Shown piece by piece: positions 55,200 through 64,000 of a stretch of 64,000 nucleotides of DNA. The notes below the pieces were generated by a model. The model ran no database searches, was not told where the DNA came from, and saw nothing but the letters and a program-made list of their open reading frames with translations. How positions within the stretch are numbered: position 1 is the stretch's first letter; every line of letters begins with the position of its first letter. This DNA is from Sphagnum compactum (lineage: Eukaryota; Bryophyta; Sphagnopsida; Sphagnales), in assembly GCA_965153455.1 (NCBI GenBank), contig OZ234493.1, positions 23,426,213-23,490,212 on the forward strand, in the 5' to 3' direction. Made by a program: the position numbers and the translations under genes.

Positions 55200-56330
55200 A
55201 CTAGTGTTCTGTCCTATGAGGCGCATCCCGGAACAACAACAAGTGCATTCGGGGCATTGAATGACCTGCCTCCCATCCCCTGAACGTAAAGGCTGCAATA
55301 ACTTGTTTGTTAACCCCTAGATTTGGTAGGACACCATGATTGAATAAACTAAAACCATATGTTCCATCAACATTGTCGTCTCCCTCATGCACTTGTGGGT
55401 GAAATCTTGTATGTGATCTTTATTCTCTTTGACATTGTGGGACAAAATGACTACTTGTGACGCGCTCCCTGGTCCCGGGGTGAACCCACTTGAGGGTTCA
55501 CCAATGTGAAGTTGCGGAAAGTTGAGACCGAAGGGCACGCTCCCGACTTCCAACTCTAGAAAGGGGTAGAGGGTCGAGTTGGAAGCCCCGGGATTAGACT
55601 AGGAAGAGGGACTAGCTTAGCTTGTGTGAATCTGCATCCAAAAACCAACCACGGGAGGTTAGTTTAGCATTCGGGACACCCTTTGGTGTTGAAACAAGCC
55701 ACGGGCACTTGGACACACAAGACTCACCACGGCCCGGACTCGGGGGAAGCCACCACCTTCCCCCTTATAGTATTCTCTGCAGCTCGTCACGGAGGCTACA
55801 TCCAAATGGCACATTTTCTTGGGACTCCTGAAATGGAGTCCCGAAATGGAGTCCCAAAACTGTCCCGGCGGGACTCCCGGAACTTTGAACGGCCATAACT
55901 CCCGACTCCGGCGTTCGATCGCGACAAGTTTTGAACCAAAGTTGTAGCCCTTGTTGAGATCTTTTCAACGCCATGTCGCACTCCCTGAGGCGACGTCGGG
56001 AAAGGGTCGATTCCTGACTTTTAGTGGTCGGGAGTCAAACTGCCAATTTGACTCCCGGCCCTTCTTTTGCCCATAACTTGGGCTGCAGATGTCCGAATGG
56101 CCAATGCGAGGCCATTTTCGATATCTACGTTTCAAGACATTTTCAATGACACTAAGAACACCTCAATGCGAGGTGTTTTGGGCCTTTTTGTCGAGCTCTA
56201 AACATTCGGGAGTCCCGGAGGACTCCAAACCTCCAACTTTTCCAAGTGTTGGGCTTCACCCCCACACTTGGCCAAAGTGGGGTTGCGACAACTTGTAGTC
56301 CCAAATTTTGGCAGAATTCAAGTCTGCTCA
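55200..56330 (+). repeat. CpG-rich, apparently young repeat copy (LTR- or leader-like)
   Basis: This 1.1-kb block keeps many CpG sites (ACTCACCACGGCCCGGACTC, CGACTCCGGCGTTCGATCGC) and recurrent ACTCCCGG/CCGGGAGT words, while its neighbours are AT-rich. Decayed relatives at 40.3, 43.4 and 46.0 kb share its order of words. 'CCATAACTCCCGA...GTTGTAGCCCTTGTTGAGA' phrases are common in plant LTR or leader DNA. No protein domain was found in any frame, and terminal repeats were not resolved. Confidence 0.55.
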
Positions 56331-57099
56331 AGGGAAAATGGAATCTTTAAAAGCCTGATTAGAGGCCAGGTTGTGTCACCCCATTGGGAACATCTTGCTA
56401 TTGTAGTGGATGGCAATAACCTTAGCCTGAAGAAAAAGCTTGATTTTATTGATTACATGAGAAAACAAATCTAAGTTCGATTCTACACCATGACCAAGAA
56501 TCACTGACCAAGAATTAGTCACTTGTAATGCGAAGATATCATCATGGATCAAGGTCAACTTGACAGACGGGTTTGATAAATGGCTACCCTTGGGGGCCCA
56601 ATAGTATAAGGTAAAGGACCTCTTCCCTAGGAACAGATTTAGTAGGGTTTCAGAGGAGTTCAACAACATGTAAAATTGGAACCACATTTGTCCCTATCAC
56701 AAGGTATTGACAAATAACAATGTTCTTGACTAACTTGTAACCTATGATGTAACTTTTTGCTTATGAATAATATGTATTGGATCCCCATGTATGCATGTTG
56801 ATTTCATCATGTTTTAGTAATAGAAGACCTAAGACATTAATCTTTTGCTTTAAACATTTGCAGACATTTGCACATCTTTATTAACCAGAAACTTTACCCC
56901 AATTGGAATTAGACAACTCTAAGAACATTAAAAGCCATCTTACTTCAAAATTGTTTGATTCCAATCAAAACAAAATTCTTATGTTTATAGGACAGTTGTG
57001 AACTAGGTTGAGGACATTATGAGCCACCATTCTTTTGCCACAAAATGAAATATATAGTCAGGAAAACATTAACATTTTTTTATTATCTTCTTGGGTTGC
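56331..57099. other. Unrecognised sequence
   Basis: A 103-codon minus-strand frame (56687-56376) has no recognised domain. The rest is AT-rich. Confidence 0.35.
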
Positions 57100-57430
57100 A
57101 ACATCCACTCCCTAACAACATCATTCTTGGAAACACAACGTCTCCCTGGTAAGAGTTGTACTATTGGATTTGCCAAAAGAAAGTTTTCCCTGGGGAGACA
57201 AGATTCAAAGATTCTCTTCAAGGATCGCTCCACAGGCAATGACTTTCCCTAAGGATGATTTTCTTCAAGTGATGATTATCCCCAAGCCTCAAGGACAACC
57301 TCCCTAGGGAACATAGCTTTCTCCTTGGCATGAAGTTCCAAGCTTGCTATTGGGATCCTCCTCCCCTAGGGAACACATCTTCTCCTGCACCAAAGAGATC
57401 TTGTCACCTTCCTCGGGCCATATTTGAACA
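57100..57430. repeat. CCCTAGGGAAC-type minisatellite fragment
   Basis: TTTTCCCTGGGGAGAC, CTTTCCCTAAGGATG, CCTCCCTAGGGAACATAG and CCCCTAGGGAACACATCT recur at about 50-70 base spacing, as in the family at 1.8-3.4 kb. Confidence 0.55.
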
Positions 57431-57499
57431 CCAAAAACCTACCCCTACACGTTACTTTGAAAAGCTAAAGGTTCTTGTATAATGATACCTACTATTCAA

Positions 57500-58330
57500 A
57501 TAACACTTTCGCCTTGCAACGTAATCATTACGTGGCACAAATTATCAAAGAATTATCATTCACCTATGTAACAATCATCTCATGCCTTATATACCATAAC
57601 ACCTTAGGAACCATTGTCAAGGACACGAAAAACCACAAGAACAAATACTAAAGAAAAGGTCTAAGTCTCACCTTCAAACAAGGAACAAGACAAAATTATG
57701 TGATTCATAAATAAAAACACAAGGACTAATAACAAGAACACAAGACGTGCAAAACAAAGATGAAAACAAATTTTTATTATGCTAACATATGCAAACATGA
57801 ACATGAAAAAAACATGACAAGGCTATGGTGTAAGATTGTGCTTAAAACTGGTGTTGAATAGACTAAAGGAAACGAGGGGTCCTACATTTATTTATACCCC
57901 TTTGGGGACCTAGCTAAAAGAAATTTCCAAGGAATCTTCTATGTGTGCATCAAGTAAAGAAACTTCTTAAGAACCTTCTTAATTGAGAGTCACTTTGAAT
58001 TAACTGAAAGTCAATTGGGACTTAATTAGAAGTCAACTGGGAATTAACTAAAATTAATTAGGGCTTAACTATGAGTCAACTTTGAATTTACTGGGACTTA
58101 ATTTGAAGTTGACTAAAAGTTAACTAGGATTTAACTGGGACTTAACTTGAAGTTGATTAGGAATTAATTGGGAATTAACTTGGATTTAACTAAAACTTAA
58201 CTAAGACTTAACTAAAATGAACTAAAATTCAACTTGAAGTTAATTAAAAGTGAACTAAAATTAAAAAAGTTAGGTACATGGATGAACATTCAAATGAATA
58301 AATTCCATGGCATTGGCATTTGTGACATCA
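57500..58330 (-). repeat. 3' LTR of Ty3 element 2 (distal border approximate)
   Basis: It starts TGATGTCACAAATGCC right after the polypurine tract. A TATA box (minus strand, 57896-57891, GGTATAAATAAATG) is followed after about 34 bases by CTATTCAACACCAGTTTTAA, which shares TCAACACCAGTT with the R region of element 1. An AATAAAAA signal is near 57770. The end of U5 could not be fixed. Confidence 0.5.
57980..58270 (-). repeat. Irregular short repeats in U3 of LTR 2
   Basis: About 20 variants of TTAACTAGGATTTAACTGGG, TTAACTAAAA and AAGTTGATTAGGAATTAATT occupy the centre of U3, upstream of the TATA box. The placement matches the 37-bp repeats in LTR 1, though the sequence differs. Confidence 0.7.
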
Positions 58331-58342
58331 CCTCCCTTTTTA
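58331..58342 (-). promoter_or_regulatory. Polypurine tract of Ty3 element 2
   Basis: The minus strand reads TAAAAAGGGAGG directly before the LTR start TGATGTCA. This is the expected second-strand primer. Confidence 0.75.
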
Positions 58343-58390
58343 AGGACAAGTTCCACGAGGAACAAACTTGGGTTTGTTTGGATATTGTCA

Positions 58391-58545
58391 ATGAAACTCA
58401 TGCACCTTCTCCATGGGATTCAATAGGTTCTTGATTGGTTCCCAAGTGCATTCATTCATATCATACCCATTCCAATGAACAAGATATTGGAGTTGACGAT
58501 TATAGATCCTTGAATCTAAAATGTCTTACACTTCATATTCATGTT
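58391..58545 (-). pseudogene. Chromodomain of Ty3 element 2
   Basis: One minus-strand frame reads GEHEYEV, a stop (TAA), DILDSRIYNRQLQYLVHWNG and then YDMNECTWEP with NLLNPMEKVHEFH, the full chromodomain pattern (YxVexIlxxR, YLVhWxGY, TWEP). It sits at the integrase C-terminus, where chromoviruses carry it to guide insertion into heterochromatin. Aromatic positions are Y, W and Y or W; one stop separates the first strand from the rest. Confidence 0.85.
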
Positions 58546-58589
58546 CTCCATCAACTTCAATAGGTGGAGGGGGATCATGGATTGTTCCT

Positions 58590-59445
58590 GGAATGGTAAA
58601 ATGCGTGATAAAATTCTAACAAGGAAACATGAAACATAGGATGAATTTTCATAGAACTTGGAAACTTGAGTTGGAAAGCCACAACGTTGATTTGTTTCAC
58701 AATAAGGAATGGACCTAACCTTTGATGATCCAACTTTTTTGATGGCCTTGTTGTCTTGATATGTTGTCATCAAAGTCAAACCTGGTCCCTGGCTTTGAAA
58801 TTGGGTTATTCCTTTCGATGTTCATCAACATTCCCCTTATATTGTTTTTATGTTTTTTCAAGGTTAGATACAAGTTGAGTTCGAACATTCACTAACCACA
58901 TGGTTGAATTTTTGCTACTAAATTCACAACTTTATGCACACTTAGAATGTCAAACTTGGGGTGCAAACCATGATTTGTAAAAAAAAGTATTTGTTAGGTT
59001 GATGAATGCATATGTTGTTATGAGCAAACTCTACCATGGCCAAAATTTTTGATTAATCATTTTGATGATTATTAGTTGTGCACCGTAAATATCGCTTTAA
59101 GACTTGATTGACCCGTTTTGTTAGCCCATCCATTTGGGGGTGGAAAGTTGATGATAACTTCACTTTCGCACCTAAAAGCTCAAAGAATCACTTTCAGAAT
59201 TTGGATGTAAACTGAGGCCCACAATCAGAAATGATATCTTTAGGAAGAACATGATATCGAAAAACATGATCAAAGAATAATTTGGTTATTCCTTCGCTAA
59301 TGATTATTTTGGTACACATAATGAAATGAACCATCTTTGTCAAATCATCCACCACCACCAAAATGGAATCATAAGAACTAAACGGTGGAAGGTTTGTGAT
59401 GAAATCCATAGAAATTGAAGACCACAAGGTTGAAGGGATTAACAA
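58590..59445 (-). pseudogene. Integrase of Ty3 element 2 (core and GPY/F part)
   Basis: An open piece (59445-59194) has MDFITNLP with the first catalytic Asp and ISDCGPQFTSKF with the second. The next frame continues with FHPQMDGLTKRVNQVLKRYL (about 59150-59080), where the usual catalytic Glu (T-E-R) is Lys. Near 58760-58640 are [16 protein letters not shown] and [11 protein letters not shown], the GPY/F module. The HHCC zinc domain before 59445 is deleted. It is inactive. Confidence 0.85.
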
Positions 59446-59889
59446 TGGTTGAAGGAAACCACGAAGGCGATGATGAAGATCATAATAAAGTAGACCATCT
59501 TAAAATTTGAACTTAACATGATCACTAGAAAAATCTTGGATTTGATGATGATTCCTTAATTGGCTTTGGATGCCAATAATAAGAAGGTCATTCTTTAAAT
59601 CTTCACAAATTTGACAAAAAAGGGTTGTGTCATCAAGAATTATTAACAATGCTTGAAATCGAAAATGTTCAGGCTTAAGAATGACATCACGTTGTTGCTC
59701 ATAGGTTGCATCTCCTTCCTTAGGCATGAAATTCAAATGATGGGACAATGAAATTTCCATTGCTAGTGCCTAAGGTGATATGTGATGACAATTTAAAATT
59801 GAAACAAAGATAATGCCCATCGAACTTGGTGTTGATTCAAAACACCAGTTGTCATGAAATACTGCAAGTTCTTATGGTCTAAATACATA

Positions 59890-60743
59890 GTGAAATTTAA
59901 TTTCGAGCTCCTTCAAGTAAATGATGCCACTCTTCAAAGGCATCCACGATGGTTATAAATTCTTTATCATGAATCTCGTAATTAATCAACAATGGCCTAA
60001 ACCTTGCGAGGATACATTTGAATACCATCTTTAGAGATAACGTAACCCAGAAATTCCACTTAAGATTGATGGAATTCACACTTCTCCAATTTAGCATAAA
60101 GTCCAACTTCCCAAAGCTTCTCCAAAACCAAACATACATGGTGCTCATGGTCCTCCATGTTCTTTGAGAAAATGAAACTGTCATCAATGTAATAGACCAC
60201 GAAATTGTCCAAATATTCACGAAGGACATCGTTCATCAAATGTTGAAAAACAACAAGCATGTTAGTAAGGCCAAATGACATCACAACATATTCAAAATGG
60301 TCGTAACAAGTTCTCAACGCCGTTTTCCATTCATCGCCTTCTCGAATGCGCACCAAGTTGTATGTTCCACGTAAATCAATATTGGTGTACACCTTGGCAT
60401 GACTCAGCTAGTCCAACAACCTCGAGATTAGGGGCAAAGGGTACTGATTCTCAATGGTGAATCGATTCAACCCATAGTAATTGACACACATTTGGAGGGA
60501 ACCATCTTTCTTCTTGACAAACAAAATCACGGCACCAGCTAGAAACTTGGAATGTTGAAGAACCCCTTTTCGAGGTTCTCATCAAGGTATTCACGAAGCG
60601 CTTCAAGTTCGTTTTATGACAAATTATAGAGGGATCCGAATGGAAGTTGCACTACTTCCGTAAGATGAATGGTGAAATCGTATAGTTGATGTTTAAACAA
60701 GATGTCCGCATTTTTCTTTTCAAACACATCCTTGATTTCTTGG
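59890..60743 (-). pseudogene. Reverse transcriptase and RNase H piece of Ty3 element 2
   Basis: From 60743 down, after VFEKKNADILF and a stop-ridden stretch, the piece 60392-60060 is open. It has IDLRGTYNLVRIREGDEWKT, MSFGLTN, FQHLMNDVLREYLDNFVVYY and the active-site IDD in YIDDSFIF (usually YLDD). A frameshift leads to WNFWVTLSLK, and a deletion joins this to RNase H words YEIHDKEFITIVDAFEEW (about 59970-59920). The 5' side is cut by the CACTA-like insert. Confidence 0.88.
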
Positions 60744-63050
60744 CACTAGTAAAAAACCCCCGCTTTTTTTACTACATTTCCAATTTACAATTATAGTTGA
60801 AAATGACCTTTTTGATTACAACTTAGTTTTTTCAATTGCAATCTATTTTTTTCAACTGCTAACAACCAAAATCGAAAAGTACAAGTCGAAAATGGAATTA
60901 CAATTCAAAATGACAACCATGTGTCAACACCACATAATAACTTTTTTTGACGATTTTAATTGGAAATGATTCCACCATTATAATTGAAAGTTGTTTTCGA
61001 CTATAACTTCCCATTGGATGAACTTCATCCGTTGACAAATCATGACATCATCAAAATTTGAGTTGAAATTTCAGCTATATTTTGACTATCATCACAAATT
61101 TCCCCCCACCATGTATCTATGCCTTTATAACACTTTAACAATGTGTTCAAGGTTAAGTGCCAATTACGTGTTGATAAATTATTGCCATAATGTTATTATG
61201 GCACTATAACATAATGTTTGATCATCACAATGTGTTACAATGCAATCACACATCATATCAATGACTATATCAACACTTAGTTAGCACTTAACCTTGAACA
61301 CATTGTCAAAGTGTTGTAAAAGCACTAAACCTTGTAGGGGGCAAGTTTATGATGATGTTTTTGATTACGTTTCAACTATGTTTTCGATTACGTTTCAACT
61401 ATGTTACAACTATGTTAGGTAAAAAGTCTAGCTAATAGTTTGTTAACACGTGGCCCCAAAATCTAACCAATAATTTGTTCACACTTGGCCCTAGTGTCTA
61501 ACAAGTAGTTTTTGGCACATGTCCCACCTAGGGCTACATATCACTTAGGTTAGAGCTAAATTTAAGCTAGACCCAAACCTAAGCTAAGTTTGGACTTAAG
61601 CTAAGCCCAAACCTAGTTAGGTTTTGAATTAGGCTAAACCTAGACCTAGGCCAAATGCCATTCAATTAATAATTTGTTCTTTCATTTTAAGTTTAGCCTT
61701 TAAGGTCAAACTTTTGTGATTAGCTCATCACAAATGGTTATGAAACAATATAAAGTTTTTGAGATTTCCCAATGCTTCTAATTCACCTTTTTATATACTT
61801 TAGAAACTTGTCATGGAAAATAAATAATATGGGATAAACATTTTAGTTGTAAGCTAAGGTAGAACGACCAATGAAAAATCATTTAGTGATTCAGAGTTCA
61901 ACGAAATCCAAGGATGATCTTATTTGTTTGTGGCGTCCAAGGAGAGATAAAAGACCTCCTCTTGGTGCATCTGAGGCATCAAAAATCTTCACAAATGGAT
62001 AAAAAATGAGAAAGTTATGCCTCCCCAAAATAAGGCGAGCTCAAAAAAGAAAATGCTATAACACTTGAAAGCCTATTCTTGAACATTCAAAACAGTTCTA
62101 GGACATTGCTCCATTTCTTTTAAAGTTCAAAACTAATTTGTAGAACGTAAGGTGGCACTCCCATAACACTTTAAATCACTAAAATTGAGCAAGAAACGAG
62201 AAAGATATGAGTTTCGAAAGTTAGAGGGGTCTAAAAGAAAAAATGCATTTTGAAGCTTAAAAAAACGTGTTTTGTATTATTTTTCTTCTAGCTCTTTCTT
62301 CAATACTCCTTTGTCTATGCAATTCAAAGGTTAATTGTAGAGTTTAATTAGTGATCCCATAAACTGTTAAATCACTCAAAATGAAGAAAAGATGAGAAAG
62401 ATATGAATAAGTGTTTGGTACATGTCGCCAATTAGTGATGGGCAATTCTACCCTCGTTGTAACCAATTTACAACTTAACTAGTTGTAACCCAATTGCAAG
62501 TTAATCACGATGACCTACTAAAACCTAGCAACCTACTTACTTAACTAGTACTTAACTATTTACCTAGCCTAGTCTACTACCAATTAACCTAACTTACTAA
62601 ACTTATCAATTAACCTAACCTACTAATAAATGTAGCATATGTGGCACTTAGGTTGGGCTAAAGTTAAACAAGGTGGCACCTAGGCCTAGACCATCTAGTA
62701 CTTATCTAAAACCTAACAAAAGTAGCCTGGGGGTTTAATAGCTACTAGCTTACAAACTAACGTAATGTATGTGGCACCTAAGTTGGCTTTAAAACTAGAT
62801 ATGGTGGCACTTGAGCTTAGACCACCTAATACCTATTTAATACTTAACATAGGTAGCTTAGAGACTTAATTTAACTAATACTAGTTAGAAAATACCTATT
62901 ATGTGGGTACCTAGTATGTATTAGGTAAGTACCTATTAAGTAATAGTTAGTAGGTACGTAAAGGTAGGTACTAACTACCTAGCTAGCTACTAACTAGTAG
63001 GTAGGTTTACTTAGTAGCTAACTAAACTAAACCTTAACCTTGAACCCATG
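60744..63050. mobile_element. CACTA-like element 4 inserted in Ty3 element 2 (right border approximate)
   Basis: The left end CACTAGTAAAAAACCCCCGC begins exactly where the reverse-transcriptase homology stops. Subterminal TTACAATTATAGTTGAAAAT/TTCAATTGCAA words follow. A block at 61870-62300 matches CACTA-like element 1 (11640-11960) in inverted orientation, for example AAGGTGGCACTCCCATAACA. The far end carries TAACCTACTAAC/TAGGTAGG repeats (62500-63010). gag resumes by 63120. The right terminus was not found and no transposase is present. Confidence 0.55.
61123..61320. repeat. Inverted repeat with 53-base arms and 91-base loop
   Basis: Arms 61124-61176 and 61268-61320 pair almost perfectly around ACAATGTGTTCAAGGTTAAG and its complement, with only a handful of mismatches. 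The loop contains a smaller hairpin (TGCCATAATG...TTATGGCA). It lies inside CACTA-like element 4. Confidence 0.8.
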
Positions 63051-63119
63051 TTTGTTTTTTGACTCTCATGGTTGTGCATTAGTAACAAAGATGGTGTGTT
63101 GTATGTGGTCCACATTTCT

Positions 63120-63960
63120 TCAGACACTCACGAGCAACATGACTTGGTTCTCCACAATACAAACAAAGATTATTTGTACATTGGCATTATTTTTTTGTTT
63201 TGTGAGGGGCTTGAATCTTGTCTTATCAATCTGCATGGGGTCATCCTTTGATGAGGTTGGCCGAAAGCTCAGCTGGCATTGTAGGTGGAAAACTCTTTTA
63301 TGTTGCCAGTGGTGCAAAACTCCTTTGTGTTGTTGATGTGAATTCATGGCGCCTTTCTTGTCAACGTTCAAAAAGTTTATTGTCACATCGAAGAGCTTGT
63401 GCAATGGCCTGACTTAATGTTGAAAGGTCTAGCAAGGTGAATAGTAAGTCCTTCACATCACTTCATAACCCAAACTAAAACTAATTTATGAAAATTGTTT
63501 CACCCCATGAAATATCGCAAGCCAACTATCTGAATTTTGATGCATATACTGCAACTAAATGTGATCCTTGACAAAGAGATCATATTTTGATGTTAGACGT
63601 GCATTCTTTGTCCGAATGTCTAGAGGTGGCATTGAACTCTTCAAGAAACACTTCAAAGTCGTTGAGTAAGGGTGATTGATGTTCCAACAAAGGTGTGAAC
63701 CAAGCAAAGGTTATGCTTGACAACAAGGTGCCAATGAATTCAACTTGAGTTGGACCAGTTAGATGCCGATGAGGATTAAGTTGGATGACCAAATGCACTT
63801 GGTTGACAAAAATTTGAAACTTTGAATGTTTGCCATCAAACTTGTCAGGTAGGTTAATCCATGACTCCTTTTGTTGGGGTTGTGTCGCCAAAACGCATCC
63901 AAAAGAGGTTGAAGCTTGATTGGTTTGTAAATGAATAACAAATTTTCAAAGTGTTTGATT
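63120..63960 (-). pseudogene. gag: gag of Ty3 element 2
   Basis: The minus strand shows the capsid start (INLPDKFDGKHSKFQIFVNQ, about 63850-63790), TFAWFTPLLEHQSPLL (63690-63640), then in another frame LACDISWGET and the words SDVKDLL. Further on lie MQIDKTRFKPLT (about 63235-63200) and a complete CCHC knuckle in one frame (C-LY-C-GEPS-H-VARE-C, 63166-63124). It is clearly homologous to gag of element 1, but stops and frameshifts break it. The start codon is not certain. Confidence 0.85.
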
Positions 63961-64000
63961 TTCCTATTCAAAATTCCTAAGGATAGCAAGGACTCCTTCC

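Larger units (their letters stand above)
57500..64000 (-). mobile_element. Ty3/gypsy chromovirus 2, decayed, with a CACTA-like insert; runs off the window
   Basis: Read on the minus strand from 64000: gag (63960-63120), insert (63050-60744), reverse transcriptase (60743-60000), RNase H, integrase, chromodomain (58545-58391), polypurine tract (58342-58331) and 3' LTR (from 58330). The 5' LTR lies outside the window. Protease and the linker are missing or displaced by the insert. Deletions have also removed the RT-RNase H junction and the integrase zinc domain. It is related to element 1 in gag, pol and LTR layout. Confidence 0.85.

Noticed and set aside
57488-57500. TTTGAATAG beyond LTR 2 as a primer site for element 2
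   Set aside because: It lies beyond the 3' LTR, where host flank is expected, so the match to the RNA end is probably chance. The true primer site should be past position 64000.

Overview
The window looks like nuclear DNA of a land plant, very probably a transposon-rich one and perhaps not a flowering plant. Evidence: a DREB-type AP2/ERF transcription factor, a nuclear copy of mitochondrial large-subunit rRNA, and plant-type transposons (hAT, CACTA, MULE, an Emigrant-like MITE, Ty3 chromoviruses with a chromodomain, a LINE). The gag and chromodomain resemble Tcn1/Tf1-type chromoviruses, known from fungi and some non-seed plants; this hint to the host is an inference only. Most of the DNA is AT-rich and CpG-poor, as expected for old methylated repeats.

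Layout. 1-6.4 kb: a decayed coding scrap, a degenerate minisatellite and a dispersed GC-richer repeat. 6.47-7.26 kb: a MULE-like MITE (9-bp target duplication) split by an Emigrant-like MITE (TA duplication). 7.42-22.68 kb: a nested stack. A roughly 4.2-kb hAT element with an 8-bp target duplication is interrupted by a 1.9-kb CACTA-like element inside its transposase gene and by a second CACTA-like element near its right end. The second CACTA holds a truncated Ty3 retrotransposon, an intron-containing fragment of an endoplasmin (GRP94/HSP90B) gene on the minus strand, and one exon of a probable transposon ORF. 23.5-24.6 kb: two more copies of the MULE MITE, in inverted order. 26.4-28.8 kb: a CpG-rich island with the only intact protein gene, a DREB factor with a probable 5'UTR intron.

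28.8-57 kb: AT-rich repeat desert with LINE reverse-transcriptase remains (31-33.9 kb, minus), several TIR elements, two tiny CACTA MITEs with perfect 3-bp duplications, a mitochondrial rRNA insert (48.6-49.15 kb), a MULE transposase remnant, a CCTAGG-rich tandem array inside a CACTA-like element, two SINE-like tRNA heads, and a CpG-rich repeat copy (55.2-56.3 kb) whose older relatives lie at about 40.3, 43.4 and 46.0 kb. 57.5-64 kb: a second, decayed Ty3 chromovirus on the minus strand, interrupted by a further CACTA-like element and leaving the window at its gag end.

The strongest new signal is in the first Ty3 element. No initiator-tRNA primer site follows the LTR. A 10-base sequence there is exactly complementary to the predicted 5' end of the element's own RNA, which is the arrangement of Tf1/sushi-type self-primed reverse transcription. 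The endoplasmin gene capture and the clean nesting order come next. Apart from the DREB gene nothing in the window looks translated today.
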